This document shows, piece after piece, positions 9,711-19,544 of a stretch of DNA of 64,000 bases. Numbering within the stretch: position 1 is the stretch's first letter; every line of letters begins with the position of its first letter. The notes beneath the pieces are model-generated. The model was not told the origin of the DNA. It did no database searches and saw only the letters and a program-made list of their open reading frames with translations. The DNA is from Phyllobacterium zundukense. GTDB taxonomy: Bacteria; Pseudomonadota; Alphaproteobacteria; Rhizobiales; Rhizobiaceae. The translations under genes and the position numbers were made by a program. Location of the stretch: contig NZ_CP104973.1 in assembly GCF_025452195.1 (NCBI RefSeq), forward strand, positions 1,488,001 to 1,552,000, in the 5' to 3' direction.

Positions 9711-9811
9711 GAGCAATTCCAGGAAAAGTGGGAACCGGTTTTCCGTCCGGAATTGCGTAAAAATAAAGAGTTGGAACAATTCCGCGATTCGAAGAAAACC
9801 GGAAGTGTTTG
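9711..9811 (+). repeat. Dispersed rhizobial-type intergenic repeat, family A, copy 1
   Basis: Begins GAGCAATTCCAGGAAAAGTG and continues through TTTTCCGTCCGGAATTGCG and AAAGAGTTGGAACAATTCC. A clearly related sequence occurs in opposite orientation at 34194-34256. It fills the gap between two convergent genes (MFS stop 9708, patatin stop 9813). Such repeats are, from recall, common between genes of Rhizobium, Brucella and Mesorhizobium. It has palindromic parts and could act as a terminator. Confidence 0.75.
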
Positions 9812-9812
9812 A

Positions 9813-10934
9813 TTAAGCGCGCCGGGCGACGACGGCGGGCTTTTTCCGTTGCATGAGAAAATCGCTCACGCGTTTTCCGGGCTTGTGAGACTTCAGTCCG
9901 ACGCTCATTTCCGGTGTCAACTCGCCGGTCAGATCGAGCGTAGCGTGTTCGCCAACAGCATCGAAATTTTCCTCCAGCCAATCGCCTGCGGCTGCTCGAC
10001 CAAGATCGCGCAGATATTCAAGGAACGCCCATTCGGCGTTGATTTTGGACGACGAAGACAGGCCCTCGAGCGCTTCGTCGGCGTCGATGCGGTGCATTCG
10101 AATGTTGCGGTATTCGCCATGCTCCAGCCTCCCGGCTTTAATCAGCGAATTGACGAATGCAATCGAACGGAACTCGCGCAAAAGCGCAGCGTTGAAGGTA
10201 ATCTCATCGATACGATCGGTTATTTCGCGTGCCGTCTTGGGGGTGCCGCGTCTTTCGATCGGATTGATCTGGACCAAGAGGACGTCTTCGCTCTCGCTCG
10301 AATAGAAGAACGGGTATAGCGCCGGATTGCCGCCATAGCCGCCATCCCAATAGGGTTCGCCATCGATTTCCACTGCCTGAAAAATATAGGGAAGGCAGGC
10401 TGAGGCCATGACCACGTCTGCATTAAGTTCCGATTGCGAGAAGACACGCAGCCGCCCGCTCTCTACGTTGGTCGCGGAAACGAAGAGCTTGAATTGAGAA
10501 CAGGCCCGTACCCGTTTGAAATCGATTTCCTTTTCAACCACGTCCCTTAGGGGGTTAAGATTGAACGGATTGAACTCGTAGGGAGAAAACAGTCGCGAAA
10601 ACTGTTCAAACAGGTTGTAGCCGAGGCCATGTTCAACTGACCAGTTGCCGAAGAATCGATCCCATGGCGTGCGCTGAACCGGGCTGAATTGCCCTGTTCG
10701 CCCCACGGCTCGCCAGAATTCGTGCAACTTTGCACGGGCACCTTCAGCGCCGTTATGTGACCAACCGTCGGCGAGAGCTACGGCGTTCATTGCACCTGCG
10801 CTGGTGCCGGATATGCCTTCGATTGTCAGTCGGCTATCCTCGAGGATGCGGTCGAGAACGCCCCAAGTGAAGGCACCGTGCGAACCACCGCCTTGCAGGG
10901 CGATGTTGATTGTCTTCGATTTTACCTTTGTCAC
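9813..10934 (-). CDS. Patatin-like phospholipase/esterase, coupled to bdhA
   Basis: A 373-residue patatin-family hydrolase. The oxyanion loop GGGSHG lies at residues 15-20, the nucleophile motif GTSAG at 43-47 (Ser45) and the dyad aspartate in DGG at about Asp197. The GTG start overlaps the bdhA stop (GTGA, 10934-10931), so it is translated after 3-hydroxybutyrate dehydrogenase from one message. Patatin-fold enzymes include lipases and some intracellular PHB depolymerases. With bdhA beside it and PHB genes a few kb away, a role in releasing 3-hydroxybutyrate is attractive, but a phospholipase role is equally possible. Confidence 0.92.
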   Translation of the reverse strand: MTKVKSKTINIALQGGGSHGAFTWGVLDRILEDSRLTIEGISGTSAGAMNAVALADGWSHNGAEGARAKLHEFWRAVGRTGQFSPVQRTPWDRFFGNWSVEHGLGYNLFEQFSRLFSPYEFNPFNLNPLRDVVEKEIDFKRVRACSQFKLFVSATNVESGRLRVFSQSELNADVVMASACLPYIFQAVEIDGEPYWDGGYGGNPALYPFFYSSESEDVLLVQINPIERRGTPKTAREITDRIDEITFNAALLREFRSIAFVNSLIKAGRLEHGEYRNIRMHRIDADEALEGLSSSSKINAEWAFLEYLRDLGRAAAGDWLEENFDAVGEHATLDLTGELTPEMSVGLKSHKPGKRVSDFLMQRKKPAVVARRA

Positions 10935-11710
10935 TGCGCTGTCCAGCCACCATCGACGGATATGGAGGTTCCGGTGATCTGCGCGGCGGCGTCGCTGGCG
11001 AGGAATACGACGGTTGCGCCAATCTGATCCACAGTCGCAAACTCCTTGGTAGCCTGCTTGTCGAGCATGACCTCGCGGATAACGGTCTCACGATCCATAT
11101 CATGCGCTTTCATCTGATCAGGTATCTGCGCCTCGACGAGCGGCGTAAGCACGTAACCGGGACAGATTGCATTACTCGTGATGTGATGCTCTGCAACTTC
11201 CAGCGCAACAGCCTTGGTAAAGCCAAGGACGCCATGCTTGGCCGCGACATAGGCGGATTTGAATGGCGAGGCCCTAAGCCCATGTGCTGACGCAATATTT
11301 ATGATGCGTCCCCACCCGGCTTTCTTCATGTATGGAAGGGCAGCAGCAGTCGTATGAAACGCCGATGTCAGATTGATGGTGATGATTGCGTCCCACTTTT
11401 CCGTCGGGAACTCATCGACAGGCGCAACGAACTGAATTCCGGCATTGTTGACCAGGACATCGACATTGCCAAAGGTTTGGGCGGCCTTTTCAATCAGGGT
11501 CCGGCACTCGGTACCGTTCGACATGTCTGCCTTGATATAGGCTACCTCTACGCCGTACTTCTCGGCAATTTCCCTGGCAAGTGCATGATCTTCGGGCCGG
11601 TCAGTGAATGAGTTGATCACAACATTGTATCCTGCTGCTGCAAGAGCATGCGCGGAACCGAGCCCAATGCCGGAATTCGAGCCTGTAACGACTGCGGTCT
11701 TTTTGGCCAT
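10931..11710 (-). CDS. bdhA: D-3-hydroxybutyrate dehydrogenase
   Basis: A 259-residue short-chain dehydrogenase that oxidises 3-hydroxybutyrate to acetoacetate with NAD. Motifs: TGSNSGIG at residues 9-16, NNAG at 88-91, catalytic Ser141, Tyr154 and Lys158, with ASAHGL after the serine, as in BdhA proteins. ATG 11710 is preceded by AAAGGAAAT; a longer reading to 11776 adds residues foreign to the family. The patatin-like gene follows with a GTGA overlap. A TGC-rich PhaR-like site lies about 53 bases upstream, suggesting co-control with PHB synthesis. Confidence 0.95.
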   Translation of the reverse strand: MAKKTAVVTGSNSGIGLGSAHALAAAGYNVVINSFTDRPEDHALAREIAEKYGVEVAYIKADMSNGTECRTLIEKAAQTFGNVDVLVNNAGIQFVAPVDEFPTEKWDAIITINLTSAFHTTAAALPYMKKAGWGRIINIASAHGLRASPFKSAYVAAKHGVLGFTKAVALEVAEHHITSNAICPGYVLTPLVEAQIPDQMKAHDMDRETVIREVMLDKQATKEFATVDQIGATVVFLASDAAAQITGTSISVDGGWTAQ

Positions 11711-11762
11711 GATTATTTCCTTTGATTGATCAACCGTGCGTGCAGAAGGCCGACAGAATATA

Positions 11763-11776
11763 TTGCATTGCAGCAA
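11763..11776. promoter_or_regulatory. Putative PhaR site upstream of bdhA
   Basis: TTGCATTGCAGCAA, on the other strand TTGCTGCAATGCAA. It shares the core TGCTGCAMTGC with the phaA-phaR intergenic site. It lies 53 bases upstream of the bdhA ATG, where a repressor could block the promoter. Assignment rests on the TGC-rich PhaR sites known from Paracoccus and rhizobia plus this similarity. Confidence 0.5.
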
Positions 11777-11820
11777 AATTGCTAGATGTGCAGTATGAAC
11801 ACTTTGTCATACAACATCAT

Positions 11821-12240
11821 TCACCCGGAATTGTCGTCGTCGCTCTGCATCAACCGGTCAACCTGCCGGCGTTCACGTTTTGTCGGGCGGCCGCTGCCCG
11901 CATCGCGCTTGGGTAATCCGTCAAGAGCAGTGATGCCGTCTTTGGCTGGAGGTGGCGGCGAGATGTCCTCGTACAACGTCCGCGCTTCTTCGGCCGGACC
12001 CCGGCGTGTTCCACCAGAGACCACTTTGTAGACGAGAATACGCCGATCAAGTGTGATCGTCAGGACATCCCCGGGCTTCACGCCGTGCGATGGCTGATCA
12101 ATTTTGTCTTTGTTCGACCGCACATTGCCGCCAGAGACAAGCTTGGCTGCGAGGGCCCGGGATCTGACCACTCGGGCGAAGAATAGCCATTTGTCAATGC
12201 GCTGCCTTGTACTTCCATGATTTGAGGCTGAGCCCACCAT
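11821..12240 (-). CDS. S4-domain RNA-binding protein, HslR-like
   Basis: A 139-residue basic protein. Residues about 13-60 form an S4 RNA-binding domain (RIDKWLFFARVVRSRALAAKLV, then VKPGDVLTI), followed by a charged, probably disordered tail ending in SDDDNSG. HslR/Hsp15-type proteins bind RNA and, in E. coli, recycle stalled 50S-nascent chain complexes. It starts only 2 bases after the stop of the SUV3-like helicase gene, so the two are one translational unit and may act together on RNA. Confidence 0.9.
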   Translation of the reverse strand: MVGSASNHGSTRQRIDKWLFFARVVRSRALAAKLVSGGNVRSNKDKIDQPSHGVKPGDVLTITLDRRILVYKVVSGGTRRGPAEEARTLYEDISPPPPAKDGITALDGLPKRDAGSGRPTKRERRQVDRLMQSDDDNSG

Positions 12241-12242
12241 GC

Positions 12243-15200
12243 CTATTTCTTCATTTGTTCCTTCAGTGCAAGCAGTTTCGCAAAGGGAGAATCCATGTCG
12301 ATCTTGACCGGACGATCTTCACGTTCCTGGCGCTTCGCATGGAGAGGCGGCTTGGCGGCAATCTTTCCACTGTCGCCTTGCTTAAAACGATCCTTGCCGT
12401 TGGGCTTGCCTTTACCGCGGAATTGTTCCTTGCGCGCACCCTGTTCGTTCTGCTGATTTGCGTCGCGTTCATTCCGAGGGGGGCGCTGTTCGCCTTGGAC
12501 ACTGCGCGCCTGTCCGCCGCGATGATGCTCGCGTTTCTCTTGGTGCCCGCGATTGTTGCGGCCGTCAAAACGCGCCTGGCGCCAGAGCAGAATTGGCTTC
12601 GGCGCTTCTTCAGCCACAGTTTGCACAACAGTCGGGGCAGGCTCGTCAGCGGATGCACTGACTTCTGCAACCGATTCCGGCTGGAGCTCTCCGTCGGCAG
12701 ACGGTTCAGTGGAATTGACGGCTGCTTCCGTAGGTGTGACGTTCTCATCTTCAGCGACCGCTGGGCCCGACGTGGCAGCAACCACAGCCGCTGGGTCGGC
12801 AGGCAGTGGCACGGTATCAAGTTCTATCAGTTTGGCAGCAACAATTGCTGCTGCGACCGATTCAGGACGATAGCCAAGACTTTTGAGAATTTCTTCCATA
12901 TCGTCGGCGGTAGCGCCGAGGATCGACATCATCGACGGAGTCACCACAAAGCGAGTTCCATCATACGCGCCGTCCGGCCGTGTGCCCATTCCAGGCTTCC
13001 AGCCAAGTGCAGGCCGGATAAGATCGGCGAGGCGCTCAAGAATGTCGATTCGCACTGCGCGCCGGCCGAGGAGACGGTAGCCCCCAAGCCGATAGAAGGT
13101 TGGATCAAAGGTGGGATCAGTAACCACAGATGTGCGTCCTGCAGATAAGACCTGCACTACATCTCCATAGCCGGGGCGATCCTTGGCATCTTCCTTGAGG
13201 GCCCACAAAAGCGTGAGCAGACCGGCTGGTGCAGGCTTGAGCAGAGCGGGCAGGAATACGTGGTAAGCCCCGAAGCGGACACCAAGACGGCGAAGAGCGG
13301 CTCGTGAATCCTGATCGAGGCCACGTACGTCTTCGGCCACATCCCGGCGCTGAAGGACGCCGAAATTCTCGACAAGCTGGAAAGCAAGGCCCTTGGTGAT
13401 ACCAACCAGCGCATCGGCATTGGCAAGATCGACAAGTGGCTTCAGTATCGTCTCGATGTGATGAGCGAGAAAGCGATCGACGCGGGCCGCAACCTTGTCC
13501 CGCGCCGGGCCTGTCAATTGCTCGTCGGCAAGCAGAACAGCACGCGGCTTCAGCGCTTGCTCACCTGAGACGACCGAGGCGACCGGCGCGCCGATCCATC
13601 GCAAAGTCCCGTCTGAGCCGAGGGCGAAATCGCCATTGGCCGAAGCGGAGAACCGCTCGACGCGATTCTCGAATTCCGTCGCAAGCGCTTTCTGCGCTGC
13701 AGCCTTGACGGCCTTCGCGTCCGTTCCATCGACTTGAGCGTCCGTAGTGAAACGGAACCCATCCAAACGTCCAACATGATGCCCCTCGACAACAACGTCC
13801 CCGGCAGGGCTAATTTCGGCTTCTAGCATTGTATTCTCTCTCAGGCGCCTCATAAGCACGCTTGTCCTGCGGTCTACGAAGCGTTTCGTCAACCTTTCAT
13901 GCAGTGCATCTGATAGTCTGTCCTCAATTTCACGCGTCTTTTCTTGCCAATGTGCCTGATCTGCAAGCCATCCAGGCCTGTGAGACACAAAAGTCCAGGT
14001 TCTGATCTGGGCGATCCGCCGTGAAAGCGCGTCGATATCGCCATCCGTGGAATCGGCGCGGCGAACCTCTTCGGCCATATAATTCTCGTTCACATGGCCC
14101 TTATCCGCAAGGTCGGTGTAGATCGATGCGATAATATCGGCGTGCTGGGCTGGCGCAATCTTGCGATAGTCGGGCAGCGCGCAAGCATCCCACAAAAGAG
14201 CCACACGTTCAGGCGTAGTGGCCAGTGGCGCGACATCCGGGTCGTTGGACAAATATTCTAGCGCCTGTTGATCGACCGCAGGGAGAGCACGCGTCAATCC
14301 TTCGATAGGAGCGGGCATATCAATGGATCTCTTCAGCGCGTCCAGGCTGGAATAGTCAAAGCGAGCCGTGCGCCACTGCAGAATCTTGACAGCGTCGAAG
14401 GAATGGGATTCCACTCTCTGTACGAGTTCCTCCGAGAACCCCGACACTTGGCCCGTCACGCCGAACGTGCCGTCGCGCAAATGCCTGCCGGCGCGGCCAG
14501 CTATCTGCCCTATCTCGCCCGGGGAGAGATTACGAAATTGATAGCCATCGAATTTGCGGTCCTGAGCGAAGGCCACATGATCAACATCAAGATTGAGACC
14601 CATGCCAATGGCGTCTGTGGCGATCAGATAATCGACATCACCAGATTGATATAGATCGACCTGCGCGTTGCGGGTACGCGGGCTGAGCGCACCCATGACC
14701 ACCGCTGCGCCACCAGTCTGGCGCCTTATGAGCTCGGCGATGGAGTAAACCTCCTCGGCCGCGAAGGCGACTATCGCGGAGCGGGGCGGCAGGCGAGTTA
14801 TTTTCTTGGATCCTGCATAGGCGAGATTTGAAAGTCGTGGCCGCGTGACGACCGAAACGCCACGCAACAGCTTCTCCAGTATCCCCCGCATGGTTGCAGC
14901 ACCAAGCAACAACGTTTCCTGACGACCGCGAAGATGCAGAATGCGATCGGTAAAAATATGACCACGTTCAAGATCATTGGCGAGTTGCACTTCATCGATG
15001 GCGACAAAATCCACATCGGTTTGGCGGGGCATCGCTTCAACCGTGCAGACCGAATAGCGCGCTCCATGTGGATTGATCTTTTCCTCACCGGTAATCAGCG
15101 CAACATTTGCCAGCCCCACCCTGTCTGCCACACGATGATAAACCTCCCGGGCAAGCAGACGAAGTGGCAAGCCAATCATTCCGGTATGATGGGCAAGCAT

Positions 15201-15311
15201 CCGCTCGATCGCTAGATGGGTTTTCCCTGTATTTGTAGGCCCCAGGACGGCTGTAACATCGCGGCCAGTCAAGACCAGGGGGACTTCGGGGTTGGGCATA
15301 AGGTTCATCAA
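12243..15311 (-). CDS. SUV3-like DExH RNA helicase
   Basis: A 1022-residue superfamily 2 helicase of the SUV3/mitochondrial degradosome type. Walker A is GPTNTGKTH (about residues 24-32) and the Walker B-like motif IDEVQ follows; motif VI reads QIAGRAGRH. Residues to about 800 are conserved; the last 200 or so are low-complexity, first Ala/Glu-rich, then Gln/Arg/Lys-rich (HQEKREHHRGGQARSVQGEQ), ending with a short conserved-looking stretch (SPFAKLLALKEQMKK). Such tails usually bind RNA or partners. The S4 protein gene follows after 2 bases. A role in RNA turnover is inferred from the family. Confidence 0.92.
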   Translation of the reverse strand: MMNLMPNPEVPLVLTGRDVTAVLGPTNTGKTHLAIERMLAHHTGMIGLPLRLLAREVYHRVADRVGLANVALITGEEKINPHGARYSVCTVEAMPRQTDVDFVAIDEVQLANDLERGHIFTDRILHLRGRQETLLLGAATMRGILEKLLRGVSVVTRPRLSNLAYAGSKKITRLPPRSAIVAFAAEEVYSIAELIRRQTGGAAVVMGALSPRTRNAQVDLYQSGDVDYLIATDAIGMGLNLDVDHVAFAQDRKFDGYQFRNLSPGEIGQIAGRAGRHLRDGTFGVTGQVSGFSEELVQRVESHSFDAVKILQWRTARFDYSSLDALKRSIDMPAPIEGLTRALPAVDQQALEYLSNDPDVAPLATTPERVALLWDACALPDYRKIAPAQHADIIASIYTDLADKGHVNENYMAEEVRRADSTDGDIDALSRRIAQIRTWTFVSHRPGWLADQAHWQEKTREIEDRLSDALHERLTKRFVDRRTSVLMRRLRENTMLEAEISPAGDVVVEGHHVGRLDGFRFTTDAQVDGTDAKAVKAAAQKALATEFENRVERFSASANGDFALGSDGTLRWIGAPVASVVSGEQALKPRAVLLADEQLTGPARDKVAARVDRFLAHHIETILKPLVDLANADALVGITKGLAFQLVENFGVLQRRDVAEDVRGLDQDSRAALRRLGVRFGAYHVFLPALLKPAPAGLLTLLWALKEDAKDRPGYGDVVQVLSAGRTSVVTDPTFDPTFYRLGGYRLLGRRAVRIDILERLADLIRPALGWKPGMGTRPDGAYDGTRFVVTPSMMSILGATADDMEEILKSLGYRPESVAAAIVAAKLIELDTVPLPADPAAVVAATSGPAVAEDENVTPTEAAVNSTEPSADGELQPESVAEVSASADEPAPTVVQTVAEEAPKPILLWRQARFDGRNNRGHQEKREHHRGGQARSVQGEQRPPRNERDANQQNEQGARKEQFRGKGKPNGKDRFKQGDSGKIAAKPPLHAKRQEREDRPVKIDMDSPFAKLLALKEQMKK

Positions 15312-15890
15312 CTACAATCCAATACCGGCCACGAGGCGGTAAAAGCCGGGCATGCGTTTTCGATTAGCATTTTAAGCGTCCGACACAAAGGTAGGCGGGG
15401 CTAAACAGATAAACAATCGCGAACGATTCACGGAGTGTACCGTAACGAAATAGAACGCGAGGCGAACGAATCAGCTACGAAACGGCTCTAGGACGTGATT
15501 CCTGATTTGTTCACGGCCATATTTAGCTTTTCCGCGCTAATTCGTACTACATGCTGAATCACTAAAAATAAGTCCCTCCACACTGCATTTCTTAGAGTGG
15601 CGCGTGTCAACCCATGATTGTGACCGAGTTTTTCAGCACCAAAGACAAATGATTTCTTATGGTTACCTGATCAATGCGCGCGTGTCCCCAACTAGTGTTA
15701 TTGCCATTCCGGTCGAGCCGAAACGAACCGGCGTCTCGCGGGATTTCCGTTTTGTTCACCACACACAGTTGGATGCTGCAGCAACAAAAACCGCACAACG
15801 CGCAACGATTCACAAGCTTTTATAGGACAAGATTCAGGCGCTCATACTGCGGAAGAACACCATGTTGGCGCCACGTATCCTCCGTTACGT
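15312..15890. other. 579-base gap between the helicase gene and phaB, no convincing gene
   Basis: Short frames on both strands (up to about 73 codons) lack ribosome sites and family resemblance. The gap should hold the helicase promoter on its left. A perfect 10-bp palindrome TGCTGCAGCA at 15774-15783 resembles the PhaR-like core and has no obvious target gene. No tRNA or known RNA gene was recognised. Confidence 0.6.
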
Positions 15891-16616
15891 TCAGGTCGAA
15901 TACTGTCCACCGTTGGCCGTGAGTGTAGACCCGGTAATGAAACCCGCATCGTCAGATGCCAGAAACACCACACAGCGCGCTACTTCTTCCGGTTCGCCAA
16001 GGCGTCCGACCGGAATTTGCGGAATTATCCGCTCATTGAGCACCTTCTCATCGATTGCCCGCACCATCTCGGTGCCTATGTAGCCGGGGCAGATGGCATT
16101 GACCGTAATACCGGCACGCGCGCCCTCTTGAGCCAGAGCCTTCGTAAAGCCAATATCACCTGCCTTTGAAGCCGAATAGTTGGCTTGGCCGGCTTGGCCC
16201 TTTTGTCCGTTGATCGAAGAAATGTTGATCACCCGGCCAAATTTGCGGTCGCGCATACCGCTCCATACTGGATGGGTCATGTTGAACAGGCCGGTAAGAT
16301 TGGTGTTGATTACGTCACTCCATTGGCCCGGTGTCATCTTATGGAACATCGCATCGCGAGTGATGCCGGCGTTATTTACCAGTACAGCGACGGGACCGAG
16401 ATCTGCTTCGATCCTTGCTATACCAGCCGCACATTCCTCATAATTGGAGACATCCCACTTATAGGTCGCGATTCCGGTCTTTTTTCCGAATTCTTTGGCG
16501 GCGTCATCATTGCCAGCGTAGTTAGCCGCAACCTTGTAGCCTGCGGCTTTCAAAGCGACGCATATTGCTGCGCCTATACCGCGCGTTCCACCCGTTACGA
16601 TTGCTGTTTTTGTCAT
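15891..16616 (-). CDS. phaB: Acetoacetyl-CoA reductase
   Basis: A 241-residue short-chain dehydrogenase that reduces acetoacetyl-CoA to (R)-3-hydroxybutyryl-CoA with NADPH, the second step of PHB synthesis. Motifs: TGGTRGIG at residues 8-15, NNAG at 81-84, catalytic Ser134, Tyr147 and Lys151 (INGQKGQAGQANYSASKAG is diagnostic of PhaB). A GGGAGG ribosome site precedes ATG 16616. It lies downstream of phaA on the same strand, but a terminator-like hairpin sits in the 128-base gap, so phaB may be partly uncoupled. The PHB synthase gene is not in the window. Confidence 0.96.
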   Translation of the reverse strand: MTKTAIVTGGTRGIGAAICVALKAAGYKVAANYAGNDDAAKEFGKKTGIATYKWDVSNYEECAAGIARIEADLGPVAVLVNNAGITRDAMFHKMTPGQWSDVINTNLTGLFNMTHPVWSGMRDRKFGRVINISSINGQKGQAGQANYSASKAGDIGFTKALAQEGARAGITVNAICPGYIGTEMVRAIDEKVLNERIIPQIPVGRLGEPEEVARCVVFLASDDAGFITGSTLTANGGQYST

Positions 16617-16704
16617 TTATCATCCCTCCCTGAAACTGATCTCGTATAACGCTGTGCGACAATGAAAATGAAACGGCTTGTTGGTAGCAACAGCGGCCAT
16701 CGAT

Positions 16705-16736
16705 ATAAAAACCGGCCCAATAATATTGAGCCGGTT
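16705..16736 (-). terminator. Intrinsic terminator of phaA
   Basis: Read on the minus strand: 12-bp stem with one T-G pair (16736-16725 / 16721-16710), 3-base loop, then a run of five T. Located between phaA and phaB, so read-through into phaB would be reduced. Confidence 0.75.
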
Positions 16737-16744
16737 GAAACTTG

Positions 16745-17938
<1,194 letters not shown>

Positions 17939-18042
17939 TCATATTTGTCATTCTGAATTCATAAAGCATATATCGATCAAAATTAGCTGCCTGCAACAGT
18001 TTGACAAGGCCCATTTAAGTATGAGACGCAAATATCACCGAT

Positions 18043-18087
18043 CGCAGTGCAGCATTGGGCACAATGCACTGCGTTGAATGCAATGCA
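18043..18087. promoter_or_regulatory. Putative PhaR operator cluster between phaA and phaR
   Basis: Contains a perfect 9-bp inverted repeat CGCAGTGCA (18043-18051) / TGCACTGCG (18065-18073). Nested in it is GCATTG (18052-18057) / CAATGC (18062-18067), and a further TGCAATGCA follows at 18079-18087. PhaR of Paracoccus and relatives binds TGC-rich sequences of this kind and represses phasin, PHB and its own genes. The location between divergent phaA and phaR fits autorepression. Confidence 0.7.
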
Positions 18088-18191
18088 CAAAACGCTTTGA
18101 ATTGGCGCGCTTTGCCCCTATCCTCTCAAGTCCATCCATAAGCCGGCACGCAAAATTCGGCGGAGGAAACGAAGTTTTGGGGAGTTGAGTA

Positions 18192-18803
18192 ATGGCTGCG
18201 AAAACCGGGGAGATCGTCATAAAAAAATACGCCAACCGGCGTCTGTACAACACCGGAACAAGTACTTACGTGACGTTGGAAGACCTGGCCGAGATGGTAA
18301 AACGCAACGAGGACTTTACCGTTCAGGACGCAAAGACTGGCGAGGACATTACTCACTCAGTCCTGACCCAGATTATTTTCGAGCTTGAGAACAAGGACGG
18401 GCAGAACATGCTGCCTATCCCGTTCTTGCGCCAATTGATTGCCTATTATGGTGATCAGATGCAGGTTGTGCTTCCAACGTTCCTTGAACAGTCTATGTCG
18501 GCCTTTGCAAAGGAGCAGGAGCGCATGCGCGAGCAACTGACGGCGGCCTTCGGCAAGACGCCGATGGACATGATGAACGTTAGCGCCCCGCTCAAACTGG
18601 TCGAAGAGCAGGTGCGTCGCAACACGGAAATGTTGCAGCATGCCATGCGCATGTTCACGCCTTTTCCCTTGAACAAGACCACCGCTCCTTCTGAGCCCGA
18701 TGATGCGCACGCGCCCGAGAAGCCCGCAAAGGATACGGGGCTCGATGAGTTGAAGGAGCAGATTGCCGCTATGCAGCGCAAACTCGACTCCCTTGATAAA
18801 TAA
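18192..18803 (+). CDS. phaR: PHB-responsive repressor PhaR
   Basis: A 203-residue regulator. The N-terminal DNA-binding domain (about residues 8-70) carries the hallmark IVIKKYANRRLYNTGTSTYV; the PHB-accumulation domain follows to about 115 (NMLPIPFLRQLIAYYGDQMQ), then a coiled, charged tail. PhaR represses phasin and PHB genes and leaves DNA when it binds nascent PHB granules. GGGGAG precedes ATG 18192. The gene is divergent from phaA with TGC-rich dyads between, the classical arrangement in alphaproteobacteria. A small cupin gene lies 45 bases downstream. Confidence 0.95.
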   Translation: MAAKTGEIVIKKYANRRLYNTGTSTYVTLEDLAEMVKRNEDFTVQDAKTGEDITHSVLTQIIFELENKDGQNMLPIPFLRQLIAYYGDQMQVVLPTFLEQSMSAFAKEQERMREQLTAAFGKTPMDMMNVSAPLKLVEEQVRRNTEMLQHAMRMFTPFPLNKTTAPSEPDDAHAPEKPAKDTGLDELKEQIAAMQRKLDSLDK

Positions 18804-18848
18804 TAATTGCTGGGGATAGAGCGAACCATTAACGGCGGAGTACTCGGT

Positions 18849-19127
18849 ATGGCAGCGGCCAAAGCAACTGTATTCATCGACAATGAGCGCGTTGTCGTTA
18901 CAGAATATCGTTTTGCTGTCGGAGAGAACACGGGTTGGCACAGGCACGCGCGTGATTATGTTGTCGTCCCGCTGATGGATGGACGGGTCAAGCTGGTGAC
19001 GAAGGACGGTGAATCATTTGCGGAAATGAAAAAGGGCGTTCCCTATTTCCGGACTGAGGGCGTCGAGCATGATGTCGTTAACGCCAATGATGGTGAATAT
19101 GCTTTTATCGAGATCGAGCTGAAATAG
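18849..19127 (+). CDS. Small single-domain cupin protein
   Basis: A 92-residue cupin. The segment GENTGWHRHARDYVVVPLMDGRV has the HxH metal-ligand pattern of the first cupin motif, and GVEHDVVN gives the second-motif histidine. The start is ATG 18849 behind GGCGGAG; an in-frame TTG at 18807 is rejected. It could be co-transcribed with phaR, after which a two-way terminator separates it from rpmF. Substrate unknown; a metal-binding or small-molecule sensing fold is all that can be said. Confidence 0.85.
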   Translation: MAAAKATVFIDNERVVVTEYRFAVGENTGWHRHARDYVVVPLMDGRVKLVTKDGESFAEMKKGVPYFRTEGVEHDVVNANDGEYAFIEIELK

Positions 19128-19147
19128 CTCAAGTGCTGCACACAAAC

Positions 19148-19177
19148 AAAAAAGACCGGCACAACGGCCGGTCTTTT
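19148..19177. terminator. Two-way terminator between the cupin gene and rpmF
   Basis: Stem AAAAGACCGG (19150-19159) / CCGGTCTTTT (19168-19177) with flanking A-run, giving T-runs on both strands. It serves the convergent genes on either side. Confidence 0.85.
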
Positions 19178-19197
19178 CATACGAATTCGAAAGAGGA

Positions 19198-19380
19198 TTA
19201 GCCTTCCTTCGGCGTCAGAACCTGACGGCCACGGTACATGCCGGTCTTCAGATCGACGTGATGCGGACGGCGCAGTTCGCCTGAATTCTTATCTTCGACG
19301 TAAGTCGGTGCCTTCAGCGCGTCAGCGGAACGGCGCATGCCGCGCTTCGACGGAGAAGTTTTTCGTTTAGGTACAGCCAT
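19198..19380 (-). CDS. rpmF: 50S ribosomal protein L32
   Basis: A 60-residue protein matching bacterial L32 over its whole length ([20 protein letters not shown] at the N-terminus). It lacks the four-cysteine zinc ribbon of some L32 proteins, as usual in Hyphomicrobiales. Between it and mtgA (164 bases) no further gene is seen; the rpmF promoter must lie there. Confidence 0.97.
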   Translation of the reverse strand: MAVPKRKTSPSKRGMRRSADALKAPTYVEDKNSGELRRPHHVDLKTGMYRGRQVLTPKEG

Positions 19381-19544
19381 TGTTCCAGCTCCAGTAATCA
19401 GTCAAAATCCGGCACTGGCCCGATTGAGCCTGTCGCAATGGACAAAATTCCGGAAAGTTCGGTGGGGCTATACACGTCCTGAGGGCTTTTGACCAGCAGG
19501 ACTCGCATATTTTTTGTCGCCAAGGCTTTTATCGGCAGATTCAC

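Noticed and set aside
15604..15825. Short open frames in the helicase-phaB gap
   Set aside because: No ribosome site, no family match, both strands open by chance.
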